Source: Boletus sp. NGJ
Taxonomy: Eukaryota > Basidiomycota > Agaricomycetes > Boletales > Boletaceae
Direction of reading: 5' to 3'
Length of the DNA: 64,000 bases
Assembly: GCA_019096195.1 (NCBI GenBank)
Contig: JAGTXK010000055.1
Location: forward strand, 496,001-560,000
In this document: positions 22,874 through 33,303 of the stretch, in pieces
Layout: the number at the start of each line of letters is the position of its first letter
Numbering within the stretch: the stretch's first letter is position 1
Translations under genes and position numbers: made by a program
Notes under the pieces: generated by a model
The model's database searches: none
Told to the model about the DNA's origin: nothing
Seen by the model: only the letters and a program-made list of their open reading frames with translations

Positions 22874-24101
22874 ATGTCTGCAAAGAAATCATCTACCGGC
22901 GCAAGGAGCTCAAGGAAGACTGCCGCCCGTCCTACCGCCACTCATCCGAGCTGGATTGATATGATTAAAGTTAGTATATAGTCTTCCTGATGCTCGACAT
23001 ACACCGTCCGGTTTTTCTTTGGCGCCACGTTGCCGTTGGTCATCACATATGAGCTCCTGGCCACTGTACTCCCGAAAAGGCAGGGCGGAGGGGACCGCCC
23101 CTTTTTCTGTGCGGCTGACTTGGAACGATGGCTCAAGACACCGATGTACCGCCTAGTTACTCCGGACTTTTGTTCTGATAATGAGTTACCTCCTGACCCT
23201 ACTTGACCCCCAAATAGGAGTGTATAGCAGCGAACCCGGACGACTCGCGTCAAGGAGTGTCCCGCCCTCACATCAAGAGGTGCGCATTTCCAACGGATAT
23301 TCGAGTGATCTGCTTGTTAAGTGATGCCCCAGATACGTTGAGGAGCAGTACAATCTCCCGATCGGCAATGCCCAAAACACTCAATTGGCCCGAGCCATTG
23401 CCGCTGGTGCCGAGAGGGGTATCTTTGTATTACCCAAAGGTAGCCCCGTCCCCCTCAATGTTATGTACGTATACACTGATGCGGGTTACTGTAGGTCCCG
23501 CGGGGAAAGTCAAACTCCCTCCTAAGAATGCCAGACCTGTAGATACGTCGGCATCAAAGGAGGTCCGTGCACTTGTGTACCACGTGACACCCCCCTTGAT
23601 CTCATGCCTTTAGAACAAGCCTGCTAAAGTTGCTGCACCAAAACCCGCGACGAAAGGCCGACCTACGAAGACCGCCTCTGCGAAGGCGACTGCTATCAAG
23701 TCCACTTCTGCTAAGAAGGTTGTTGCGAGAACAAGGACTGTCACCGCTGCCAAGGCGTCGGCTCCTAAGAAGGCAGCCGAAAGGAAGGCCGAGGCCGCTA
23801 AAGTCTCGAAGGCCGCTGTAGCTAAGGCTGCTGCCACCAAAGCTCCAAAGAAAGTTCTTGCCGGTAAGAAGGCTGCACCCCCCAAGAAGACGACTGCTCC
23901 CGCGAAACGAGGGGCCGCTAAGAAGGTTGGTAACATTGGTTGTTTGTTCGAAGCTTCGATACCGACGTTCCATAGGCTGTCACCGGCACGAGCGTCCCCG
24001 CTAAAGCCAGGGCCGTCGCTGCTAAGAGGGCACCAACAAGCAAGAAAGCCCCCGCCGGTAAGAAAGTCCCATCCAAGAGGTCCCCTGCCAAAACCTCATA
24101 A
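22874..24101 (+). CDS. linker histone H1
   Basis: H1 binds linker DNA at the nucleosome dyad. Exons 22874..22969, 23218..23279, 23333..23439, 23495..23562, 23614..23925 and 23976..24101 give 256 residues. After a short basic leader comes the winged-helix globular domain: THPSWIDMIKECIAANPDD, RPHIKRYVEEQYNLPIGNA, NTQLARAIAAGAERG, IFVLPKGPAGKVKL. The rest (about residue 112 on) is a Lys/Ala/Pro tail with many KKA and PAK steps, as in all H1 tails. The first intron is 248 bp, much longer than the roughly 50-bp norm here. In Agaricomycetes H1 is usually a single spliced, polyadenylated gene, which agrees with this structure. Confidence 0.94.
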
Positions 24102-24673
24102 GCGGGGGGGAGGTGAAGGTGAAACCCTCGTCCACCAAAATGCTAGATAGGTCTGGCTAACGTGTGATTAAATTGTTTGTCAAAGAATCGAAACAAATAC
24201 ACCTCTGTCCGTCTCCTAGTCCCACTTTCATTAGGTTTACATTTCAATGTTGTACGCTTGCGATCCCTCGATATGCTTGTCCTCGTTCCTCTGTCTCGTC
24301 CTTTTTATTACTCTGCGTCTTATTTGGTATCTTGTGTATTGTTCTCTTATTATACAAACAAGGCCCTGCCGTCGGTCCATTTGAACGTCTATTCAGATCA
24401 AAGCTCTTGTGCCACGAACTAGTGCTAGGGATGGAGGAGCACATCTTGGGTCATGTGCAGGAGGGCCAGTGGGGACACAGTTTCGGTTGGATATGTAGTG
24501 TTTGAGTGTTGTGTACATGGGGATGAATGACACGGGACTTGTTTGGCCGCAGATAAGGAGTGGCCCATATCGCTAGGGGCTTGCGGGGACGAACCGGCTA
24601 ACTGAATTAGGTTGCCGAGGACGTGGGTTGCCGATCACTCTCGTTCCAACCAGGTGCCACTCTGGCAGCTTTC
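24102..24673. other. intergenic, H1 3' region and EI24 promoter
   Basis: 572 bp, two genes in the same direction. Pyrimidine-rich, with no open frame that matches a family; expected to hold the H1 terminator and EI24 promoter. Confidence 0.5.
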
Positions 24674-26126
24674 ATGTCAACACAACAACACCGCCAACAG
24701 CCATACAACTCATATGTTCACCGCCCCTCTAACTCCCGTGCTGCGTATCCCGTCTTTCTCCCTCTCCATCAAACGCTCTGGCTCCTCACCAAATGCATAT
24801 TCCGCGGCCTCATCGATGCGTTCAGGTGGGACATCGTCATAAGGACAGCGTCAAGGTATACCATCCCCCCTCCTCTCATCTGTCTCGCCGTCCCAACCCC
24901 CATGCAGCGACCCTGAGGTCCGGTCCAACATCCTCAAGTCTCTTCTTCTCAACATGCTCTCTTTGACCTCAATCTACATCTTTGATTTAATACTTCAACC
25001 CCTCGTCCACGACCACCCGAGTTGGTTGCACCGGAACGTGGGCTGGTTTTACAGAGTACTGTGGCTACTTCCAGTCGTTGGAGTCTCCTTCTATCTTAAT
25101 GTCAGCACCGAGTTCCCACATTCCCCTTTATGATAAGCTGCTCTGACCACCACGTTCCATCCCTGCAGAGTTCATGGTGCAATATTATTGCCAAGCGCAC
25201 GTTTGTGTTGCAGCATGGGAACCGCGCACCACAGCAGCAACCTGTGACCTACACAGGAATGCTAACTATGCTCGCAACTTCGGCATACCGGGCAGTCATG
25301 GTTCTCACATCTGTGATCGTATCTTTCGCGCTCGGTACAATCCCGTACGGGGGTCCGTTGATAAGCTTTGCTTTCATGTGTTGGATCGATGCGTGAGTCC
25401 CGCGTCAACATTTGTCCAGCCAGAATATGCAATTATTGACCACTTTCTCGTCTAGGTATTACTGTTTCGAGTGAGTTCCACCCGATTTCGAAAAAAAAGA
25501 GACCATCTTCATTGACCGCATTGGGGCATAGGTTCATCTGGATCGCTCGCGGCCTGTCTCTTTCGAGTAGGGTGAGATACCTCGAAGAACGTTGGCCGTA
25601 CTTTTTCGCATTCGGGTTTCCTTCCGCGGCTATCTGCACATGGGGAGGTGGCCTTGCAAATGCCGCTCTCTTCGCGCTGTTGTTCCCTGCAGTGCGTGCC
25701 ACGCTAATCTGGGCTGACATCCCGCGATAGGTGACAATGTGCTGAGTTTTTTCGTTATAGTACATCATCATGGCTATGTACGCCCGGCCCGTTCCCCAGG
25801 ATCCGTTCAACCCACACCTTTCTTCCGAGAAGCACGATGCAGTGCGCTACCCCTCGCCACTTATCCCGATTCGGCTCCCCGTATTTGCTATGGTAATATG
25901 GCTTAATGACTTGATTGTCCGGATCCTCAGCGTCGGGGGAAGCGTTGGGCAACCCCGTCACAATAGAGCACCCAGCATTTCGTCCGAGAGGGCTGAAGAG
26001 GGTGCAGGAATCCAACTTCATAGAACTCGGCCTGGGAAAAGTATGCCACAACAACAGGCCCTCAATCCGGCACGACCAGTTGAGCGAAAGGTTGTGCGGA
26101 TTTCAGACCGGCGGAAGCGGGATTAG
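24674..26126 (+). CDS. EI24 family multi-pass membrane protein
   Basis: EI24-domain proteins are ER/endomembrane multi-pass proteins linked to autophagy and transport; the exact role in this fungus is unknown. Exons 24674..24855, 24908..25100, 25169..25392, 25456..25470 (15 nt), 25532..25691 and 25761..26126 give 379 residues. The start MSTQQHRQQP leads to FRGLIDAFRWDIVIRTA, then membrane helices LLNMLSLTSIYIFDLIL, VLWLLPVVGVSFYLN and MVLTSVIVSFALG. Further family blocks are FAFMCWIDAYYCFEFIW, RYLEERWPYFFAFG, YIIMAMYARPVPQ and PIRLPVFAMVIWLND, with a basic disordered C-terminus. Confidence 0.88.
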
Positions 26127-26316
26127 AGAATGATATTATCGATGCAGTCCTATAATCTCGGGTAAATGTCTTGGCTTAATTCTTCATGCGGATCTTAGGA
26201 TCTGGTATACCCCACAATCACTTGCTAATGAGCATGCAATGCAATCTTCCCCTTTTTTTTCACACCGCCGCTCCGTGAAGGGAATAGCTCGGACGTACAG
26301 ACCTTGTAAGTTGACC
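26127..26316. terminator. short convergent intergenic region, EI24 / SEN34
   Basis: 190 bp between two stop codons that face each other. No gene; both transcripts must end here or overlap. Confidence 0.5.
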
Positions 26317-27600
26317 TCAACCAAATCCCGCCCACTCGATGGAATAATATGTTACGGTCTTCTTGTCCTCGTCCCACTCACATAATAAATGAGCCTTCTT
26401 TGTGCCAGTTCCTAGCCGACCATGAGCAACGAGCTCCATTGGCCGGAGGGGGGCTGCAGGAGACTCGATTACGGATGCGACAAAGTGGGAGTGATATCGT
26501 AATGAATCCCCTGAATGATAAAAGGATATCGCAATAAGACAAATTAGAATATCTCACACAAATAGGAGTCTCGAGAAGAACGAGAACAAGGCAATTCGCT
26601 ATCGATAACGACCGATATTAAGCCAGGCACGGTTCCGGGGTGGCGGACAGAATATATTTCTTTCAAAGAAATATGGGCGGGGGAAAAACATACCAGGATA
26701 TACCAAGTATTCGCCACCAAATTTGATACCGCCTCCCAAGAAATATCCTTTTTCCCATAAATTTCGAAAGACACCGCAGCGAGCATGTTGCATAGGCGTT
26801 TCGGGATAATCCCATATTCCAGCATCACACGCGGCTGCGAGTGTGGTGAACGAATGTTGGGACAGAGCATACCACTCGAATGTGGATGATGCCCCAGGAA
26901 CGTGTACCGTGTATGGTGTGGTCGAATTCCGAGGTACGGTCATGCCAGATCTATGTGATCTTGTAGCCCGTGATGACTCGGGGTCAGGGATAGGTTCGGT
27001 GGTGAGAGGCGCAGATAGACCCTCGTTCGATATACCCTGAGTCAATTCGAGAGGATTGACTTTACCTCGCGCCTTTCTCTCCTCGCGTTCCTTGCGTTTC
27101 AAAACGGCTTCCTCGGACATGGCGCGGTCTGGATCGAGGGCCGCCCTGGCTTCGTGTTCCTCTGCCAAAGCGAGTTGCTCTTCGACCCCGCGGAGCCGCT
27201 CGGAATCCCATCTCTCCAGCTCAGCTGTGCCCGGATCGTGATGGGCATTCTTGTCGTCTACCAATATCGCAAGTCCTGTGATGAACAAGAGTGGTGGGTC
27301 AAATCGGTCATGATCGACTGCACTAGTAGACGACCGTTTGGCCTACCCTTGTCGACGAGGAGAACCACCTCCTCGGGCATTAACAAAAGCGGGACGCCCA
27401 AGAACACGTTTTGTTGGGACAGATGCGGAAGAGTGCCGGTCAAGACGCCGCAGATGTGGTGGTGTGAACGCAATGTAGCGATGTCTGATGGGACGTGGTC
27501 AGGAAGGATAGGATTGCGAGGCGCCCTTCTCACCGTCGACGTCCCATACATACGCTTTCTTATTCGACACGCGCAGTGGTATTGGGCTACTCGAAGCCAT
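26317..27600 (-). CDS. SEN34: tRNA-splicing endonuclease subunit SEN34
   Basis: Catalytic subunit of the nuclear tRNA-splicing endonuclease that cuts the 3' splice site of pre-tRNA introns. Exons 27534..27600, 27347..27484, 26694..27275 and 26317..26510 give 326 residues. The N-terminal domain reads RVSNKKAYVWDVDD, GVLTGTLPHL and LGVPLLLMPEEV. A charged linker follows (about residues 70-190). The catalytic domain has VFRNLWEKGYFLGGGIKFGG, then the triad candidates: Tyr in YLVYPG, His in RYHSHF, Lys in GTKKAHLLC, ending YYSIEWAGFG. All three catalytic positions are intact. The last intron (26511..26693, 183 bp) is long for this genome. Confidence 0.92.
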
Positions 27601-28000
27601 GATGGTCCTGGCAAAATAATTGCTACTCATTCGAGCTAGTAGCTCGAATGAGACAGGCGACTCCCATCCGATTTCCGCTCCGACAGTGCCAGCAACTTGA
27701 AGCACATCAGTGCTTCCAGCGACAAGACAATCCTTGTCGTACGGGACCAGTCAAAGTGGAGCACTGCGCTGTTTCAGTAGTACTAACTGAACTCACGCTC
27801 GCATAGCTCTCCGCGTGGCTGCCTCGTGGGATCCCGTTTCGAGTGTTAGATTATCTCTGATTATCACCAGCTCGTCAGTTCAGATCGATTACCCGTCGTG
27901 TTAATCCATCCCCCAAGTCCCCCCCACGCCATTTCAGACAGTAAGCGGGTCCACTGTGCGGTGGTATCTGACGGTCTCGTCACAATAGATAAGCATAGAC
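27601..28000. promoter_or_regulatory. shared divergent promoter region, SEN34 and IAH1
   Basis: 400 bp between start codons facing apart. No gene recognised. It contains an inverted repeat at about 27627-27652 (ATTCGAGCTA / TAGCTCGAAT with a 6-base spacer), which could form a hairpin or be a factor site. Confidence 0.5.
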
Positions 28001-28940
28001 ATGGTAGCTTATACCCAGGACGTCATCTTGCTCCTGGGAGACTCCCTCACCCAGGGAGGGTGGGAGTGGTCTGGATTTGCCCAACGGTTGGCATGTATGT
28101 TCACTATAGTCTATACGTCGACCAGTCGCTGAAGACGCGTCTAGCTACCTATGTCCGCAAGTTGGACGTGATTAATCGAGGTCTCGGCGGGTATCAGACT
28201 GACTGGGCTATTCCAGTCTTTGAGCAAGTAATTCGTAGACATCGCGTATGCGGTCGTCATGATACAGACTCCATATAGATCCTTGCGAAACAGCACGAGA
28301 AGCATCAGGTGCCGAAGGTGCAGTTGCTGACCATCTGGTTCGGCGCCAACGATGCTGCGCCACTTCCGAGTCCGCAACATGTCCCGCGAGACCGTTACAA
28401 GGCCAACTTGGCCCACCTCGTGGATATGGTCAAATCGCCGACGTCGGCGTACTATTCGCCTGATACCCGGATCATTTTGATAACGCCGCCACCAGTGAAC
28501 ACATACCAGTGGACCGGACGCATTTTTGGGGAGACAAAGCTGTATGCGGAGGCTGTGAAGGAAGTTGGGGCACAGGCGCGTGTGCCTGTGGCGGATGTGT
28601 GGACGGAGATCTGGGAGGCTGCCGGACGCGATGAGCGGGCTTGCGAGCAGTTTCTTCGCGACGGCCTGCACTTGAATGCTGCGGGATATGAGGTAGGGAG
28701 GAAGAGCGCGCGCGTCACACTGGGAAACTGAGCGGCGTTGCAGATTATCTTCAACTCGGTCATGAAGATTATTGAGGAGAAATACCCAGAAATCCATCAC
28801 GAGAAATTGCAGACCGTGTTCATTCCGTATGTGATGTCCATCATCCACCGCGACTCATCAGCTAATGGCTCGGAAGGTGGTCTGAAGTGAATGTGGAGGA
28901 CCCACGCCCCTCGCTGGCCAAGAGACGTGCCATCGTGTAA
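28001..28940 (+). CDS. SGNH/GDSL esterase, isoamyl acetate hydrolase-like (IAH1)
   Basis: Serine esterase of the SGNH fold; yeast Iah1 hydrolyses acetate esters such as isoamyl acetate. Exons 28001..28094, 28145..28227, 28279..28692, 28744..28826 and 28877..28940 give 245 residues. Block I is LLLGDSLTQGGW (nucleophile Ser), block II Gly is in RGLGGY, block III is WFGANDA, and block V is DGLHLNAAGYE with catalytic Asp and His. All catalytic residues are present. YVRKLDVINRG and EKYPEIHHEKLQTVFIPWSE also match the family. No signal peptide, so probably intracellular. The acceptor at 28144 was chosen by phase. Confidence 0.92.
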
Positions 28941-29806
28941 ATTGTACCGTACTTATATGTGGTTTCATTCCGGAGATGCTATGACAACGGAGGTATTGTT
29001 CTCGAGCCGAATAAGCACGTGACGAAAGTCAACTTCAACCAAAGACAAGCCAAAACAAAGGTCCCTTTGAGCACTCAGGGAACTGGACGGCGTAGTGCGA
29101 TATTCGCTTTTTTTTTGGTCTAGGGCTGTTCATTTGCTTTCTGGTGAGTGGTGTCGCCGTCGAGGACACCCAGCAAGTTTTCAAGGTGCGTCACTCACTT
29201 ATTATGGCAAGGGGACAACAGTCGGGACCCACAATAGTCTACATTCAGGCTTCCTTTATTACCTTCCGTTCCGTGTTCGAATTTCCGTGAGAGACTACAG
29301 TTCGCTAGCAAACTCACCACTTTCTTGCTGACCTCCACATATCAAGGCGCGGCCTCCTCCGCCGATTCATTCATTACGCCCAAGGTAATCCTCTCTTTCT
29401 CTCTTCTCGACATATCCTTTTCGTCAAAGGAGTGCATAAGCGAGGCACGAGGCAAATGTCTGTGCTCTACCAACTTGGCGGACAATGGTCTTTCACCCTC
29501 GGTTCCACAAGTCCACACCTTTCCTCGCCTCACAATACTGATTACCCCTTTGATTTCTCTCCGACAGCCTGTTCTGGTCGTGATCAAAGCGCTTTCGGAC
29601 CATATTTCGGTTGGTATTTATTCCATGCGTGTTCAACTTCATCCCTCCGAAGTATCAGTCACTGACTGTATTGCTTCCTCCGGGCGCTCTGCGTCCAACT
29701 TTAACTCTACCGCTGCATCATTGCACGACCCGCAAATTTATTCAACTCAATTATTCCAATTTTATCGTCCAACGTGTATAACCTTCTCATCATATCCCTC
29801 ACCTTC
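28941..29806. other. 5' region of CDC25, no separate gene recognised
   Basis: 866 bp between IAH1 stop and the CDC25 ATG. A 186-codon open frame (29325-29885) overlaps the CDC25 start in another frame and reads as Ser/Leu-rich chance sequence. The region may hold a long CDC25 5' UTR; several short upstream ATGs could regulate translation. Confidence 0.45.
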
Positions 29807-32126
29807 ATGGCTCGTCTTGCAGATCGCCGTTCGAACAAGAGGCTCAAGAGAGATCACGAATACCCCTTGGCACCTCAAGTCATGAATTTCTTCTCTACCA
29901 TCTCATCAGCCTCTTCCCAATATCTCAGTGCACCTCTTGCGCCAATTCGCAAACGTAGTCAACATCTCAAACCCCGTGATGACCTTGATGAATTTCTCTC
30001 CTCGGATCTCGAACTCTCATTCGCCTCAACCATGTCCCTCAACTCACCACCGCGCGACTACGTCGACATCGCCCAAGACGATGCAATGGACATTTCTCCC
30101 ATGCCATCTCATGTCCCACGCAAGGAGGCCGTGCAGTTTAGCAAGCCTACGAGTCGACCCCGCGCTTACACAAGTGGTGCACGCCTGTTTGGCCAAGACA
30201 TGAGCAACAATGTTATTTCAAACGACTCGACGTCTAATTCAACTTCCGACACACAGTCTGGCTCGAAACGCACCCAACGTGGCGCCTTACCTGGCGAGTG
30301 GTTTTCTGCTAAACCATTGGAACGCACACAAACGTTGGAGGAAAATCTATTTGCTCCCGTAAGTGTTCATTCATTCCCGCTTGTGCTACTAGTCAAAACC
30401 TTTAATAACTAACATTTCTTACCAGCCCGCCGAAGCCATTGCTTTTCCTTCGGAAGATGCAATGGACGTGGACCCTGTTCCAATGGCTCACGAGCATCTC
30501 TTGAGCTCGCCTCCCTTGTCTGCTGCCCCAACAATCACCGGTCTTAACATGTTTCACAGCACCGTATCTCTGGCGCAATTAGAGTCACCTGGCGCTGGCG
30601 CTGGTCAACCAAAGAAGAGACGCTCCTTATCGCCCGAGGCTGTCATTCGTGCTGAACAAGATGATCCCTCCTCTCCTCCTCCTTCGTCACCGTCCCAACA
30701 CAAACTCGAGCGCATGGGAGGCGGTCCTTTGTTGTCTCACTTCAACAAGCCAGGATTGCAAGGTCTCGGTGTCCCTTCGAATGCTAACAAACGTCCCCGT
30801 CGCCCTGCCTTCTCCACTGTGGTACATCCTGCGGAGGGTGGTGCCTTATCCGCGTATCCTGTAATGGACTCCAAAGCATTACCTTTGCAAGGTCTTACTC
30901 CTCACAAGTTAGGCCTCTCTCGCCGTGTGGTATCTGCGATGCTTCCACCTACTGGTGTCGACATGTCCGATGAATCTTTTGACGGACCAGACATGTCTTC
31001 CCCTGCTCAGGCGTACATGAAACGCCAGCAGACTAAGACCATCCGTCGTCGTGATGGGACAGAAGACTTCAGGCCCCTCACTGGTGCTAGCCCTGCAGTG
31101 AACAAGGAGGTTTCTGAGAGTCCCTCTTCAAAATTCATGCTTGCGGGGTTCGGCGATAATGAGTCCTTAGGCAAGATTCTCCCATGTTATCGCGTTCGCG
31201 AGGATGGTTTAATGAGAATCGCCCCCAAGACTGTAAGTTATTGGCTGCGACAAGGGTACGCAATTCTGAACGATTTTCCTTGCAGCTGGATGCCCTGCTC
31301 GATGGCGCATATAGCGCACAGATTGCCCAATTCCATGTCATTGATTGCCGCTTCGAGTACGAATATAACGGCGGTCATATCCCAGGTGCCATCAACATCA
31401 ATACCACAGCCGGAGTGGAGGAATTTCTTCTTGCCCAACTTAGACCTAAACCATGTGTCAGCGGTGATACCTCAAGGAAGACAGTGTTGGTCTTCCACTG
31501 TGAGTTCAGTGTTAAAAGAGCTCCAACGATGTAAGTATTTTTTGCGCCTCTATTGCAACATACTGAAACATGCAATAGCGCTAAGCACCTACGCTCCAAA
31601 GATCGCGCCATGAACAACCACGTGTATCCGAGGATCCACTACCCGGAGGTGTACATACTAGAAGGGCGGATACTGCGGCTACTATAAACGTTCTTCGGGC
31701 CGCTGCCATCCCCAGGGCTATGTGACCATGGATGACCCTAGTCATGCGCTCTCTCGTCGCGAAGACTTGGATCAGTTCCGAAAAGCCAAGTTTGGTCGCA
31801 CCAAGTCGTACGCCTATGGCGATCTGAGTTCCAAGGCTTCCAGCGTAGCCCAGCAGCAGCAGCAGCAACCACAATCGAAACGCAGCACCGCACCTAGTGC
31901 TCCTCAGTTGTTCGCTGCCGCAAATGCTGCTCGGACTCGTCGTAACGGGCTCTCTACTCTCACGGAGATTGGTAACCTTACTATGACCGATGACGAAGAA
32001 ACCGACATCGGTGATAGTCCGTGCCCACCCCCGACTAAAGGTGTTTCATCGAAGGTGAAGAGGCTAGCCAGAGGACCCATTACACGAGCCGAGACTTTCG
32101 ATGCAACCCGTATGGCGGCGTATTGA
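29807..32126 (+). CDS. CDC25: CDC25-type dual-specificity phosphatase (M-phase inducer)
   Basis: CDC25 removes inhibitory phosphates from Cdk1 to start mitosis. Exons 29807..30358, 30426..31232, 31286..31530 and 31579..32126. The N-terminal 450 residues are Ser/Pro-rich and regulatory. The rhodanese-like catalytic domain begins LGKILPCYRVREDGLMRI, then FHVIDCRFEYEYNGGHIPGA, and the active site HCEFSVKRAPT (HCx5R), followed by RAMNNHVYPRIHYPEVYIL. Directly after this the frame breaks: one extra G in the GGG at 31664-31666 turns the expected EGGYCGYY into a premature stop. One base shorter, the frame runs on through PQGYVTMDDPSH to a stop at 32124-32126. An essential gene makes an assembly indel the likeliest explanation. 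A polyglutamine run lies near 31851-31867. Confidence 0.9.
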
Positions 32127-33303
32127 TCTTGAGCTCACCCGCATCCATCCTGCTTGTTACAGCTCTCGATATCGATAACTGCCGCCTTCTCCTCTCTTGC
32201 TTTCAATTTCTTTGTTAAATGTCCGTTGCTGGTCAAGTAGGCTATCCACCACCCCATCATCCATCGGAGCTTATCGACCATGCTTTCGACTACGCATATT
32301 GCTACGACTGCTCTCGGATTCGTAGAGTTGTTATCCCTCGACGCCATCGGTTCAGTCCTGGCCAAGCCAATCAAAGTCCACGAACTATCTTGAATCATCC
32401 AAAATGCCACTTGCATTATTCATTTCTATCTCAACATTATCTCACACCTATAGCCAACCAAACGACCGCACTCTACGCTCCATTTGTTTGACTATCTCGC
32501 AATTAACTGGAAGGTTTTGCCACAGCGAACCTCATACGATCTGTCATCACATATGCACATTGGACGGTTCATTCGCCGCCATTCTCCAAGATTTCCTTCA
32601 TACATCTATCTTTTACATTTCTTATTTATGGTACGCCAAGTAAGAATCCATGTCTCCCCTGTTTATCTATTTTTTCGCCCCACAACCACATACACGGTTC
32701 TCGATTATCCCCACTTTTGATTTCGTATACCTTGCACTTTTGCATTGGACCGTGATATATTCTCGCTATCATTGAAACCCCCCCCCCTTTTTTTTTTTGG
32801 AACGGTTGCAAAGACCGCTAGTGCGTACAGTGAGATCGCTCGGCGCATTCCTGTTTATAGTCAATGATTTCTTTTTTTTTTTTTTGGATTTATGCGAATG
32901 GGTTGTGATGGGTTTTCGCTGTGGAATTGGGTTTAATGACGAGTTTACACGGGGAGTCAACGAGAGCTCATTGGACCACGTTTGCCCATCAGGTACTAGT
33001 AATTACGACAAAAGGGTGAGGGGGAACATATGATACTGACATCGGACGCAAGGGGAAGCTATAAGAATGCGTTGATAATATGTGCAAGAACCCGGCCTCA
33101 CTCAGACTCTCGACGCCAGCGAATCGTGGGGGCTTGCAACCACTCCCATAGGAAAGTTAGGTCTTGTGTACCGTATCCTATCATATCACAAGCCAGTTCT
33201 ATCCGAATCGTAGATCGTAGATACACTCAAGTTGCGGGTAAGCAAACAGCATATTGATACGAATAGACACGTAGACTTAGGATTCAGATTGAGTACAGCA
33301 AGC
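32127..33303. other. convergent intergenic region, no gene recognised
   Basis: 1.18 kb between the CDC25 and SPF45 stop codons. Pyrimidine-rich near CDC25, with homopolymers: a C-run then T-run at about 32778-32800 and a T-run at about 32869-32885. No open frame has a family motif or usable introns. Unusually long for this gene-dense window. Confidence 0.5.

Noticed and set aside
29325-29885. 186-codon open frame upstream of CDC25
   Set aside because: No motif, overlaps the CDC25 start in another frame; treated as 5' UTR or chance.
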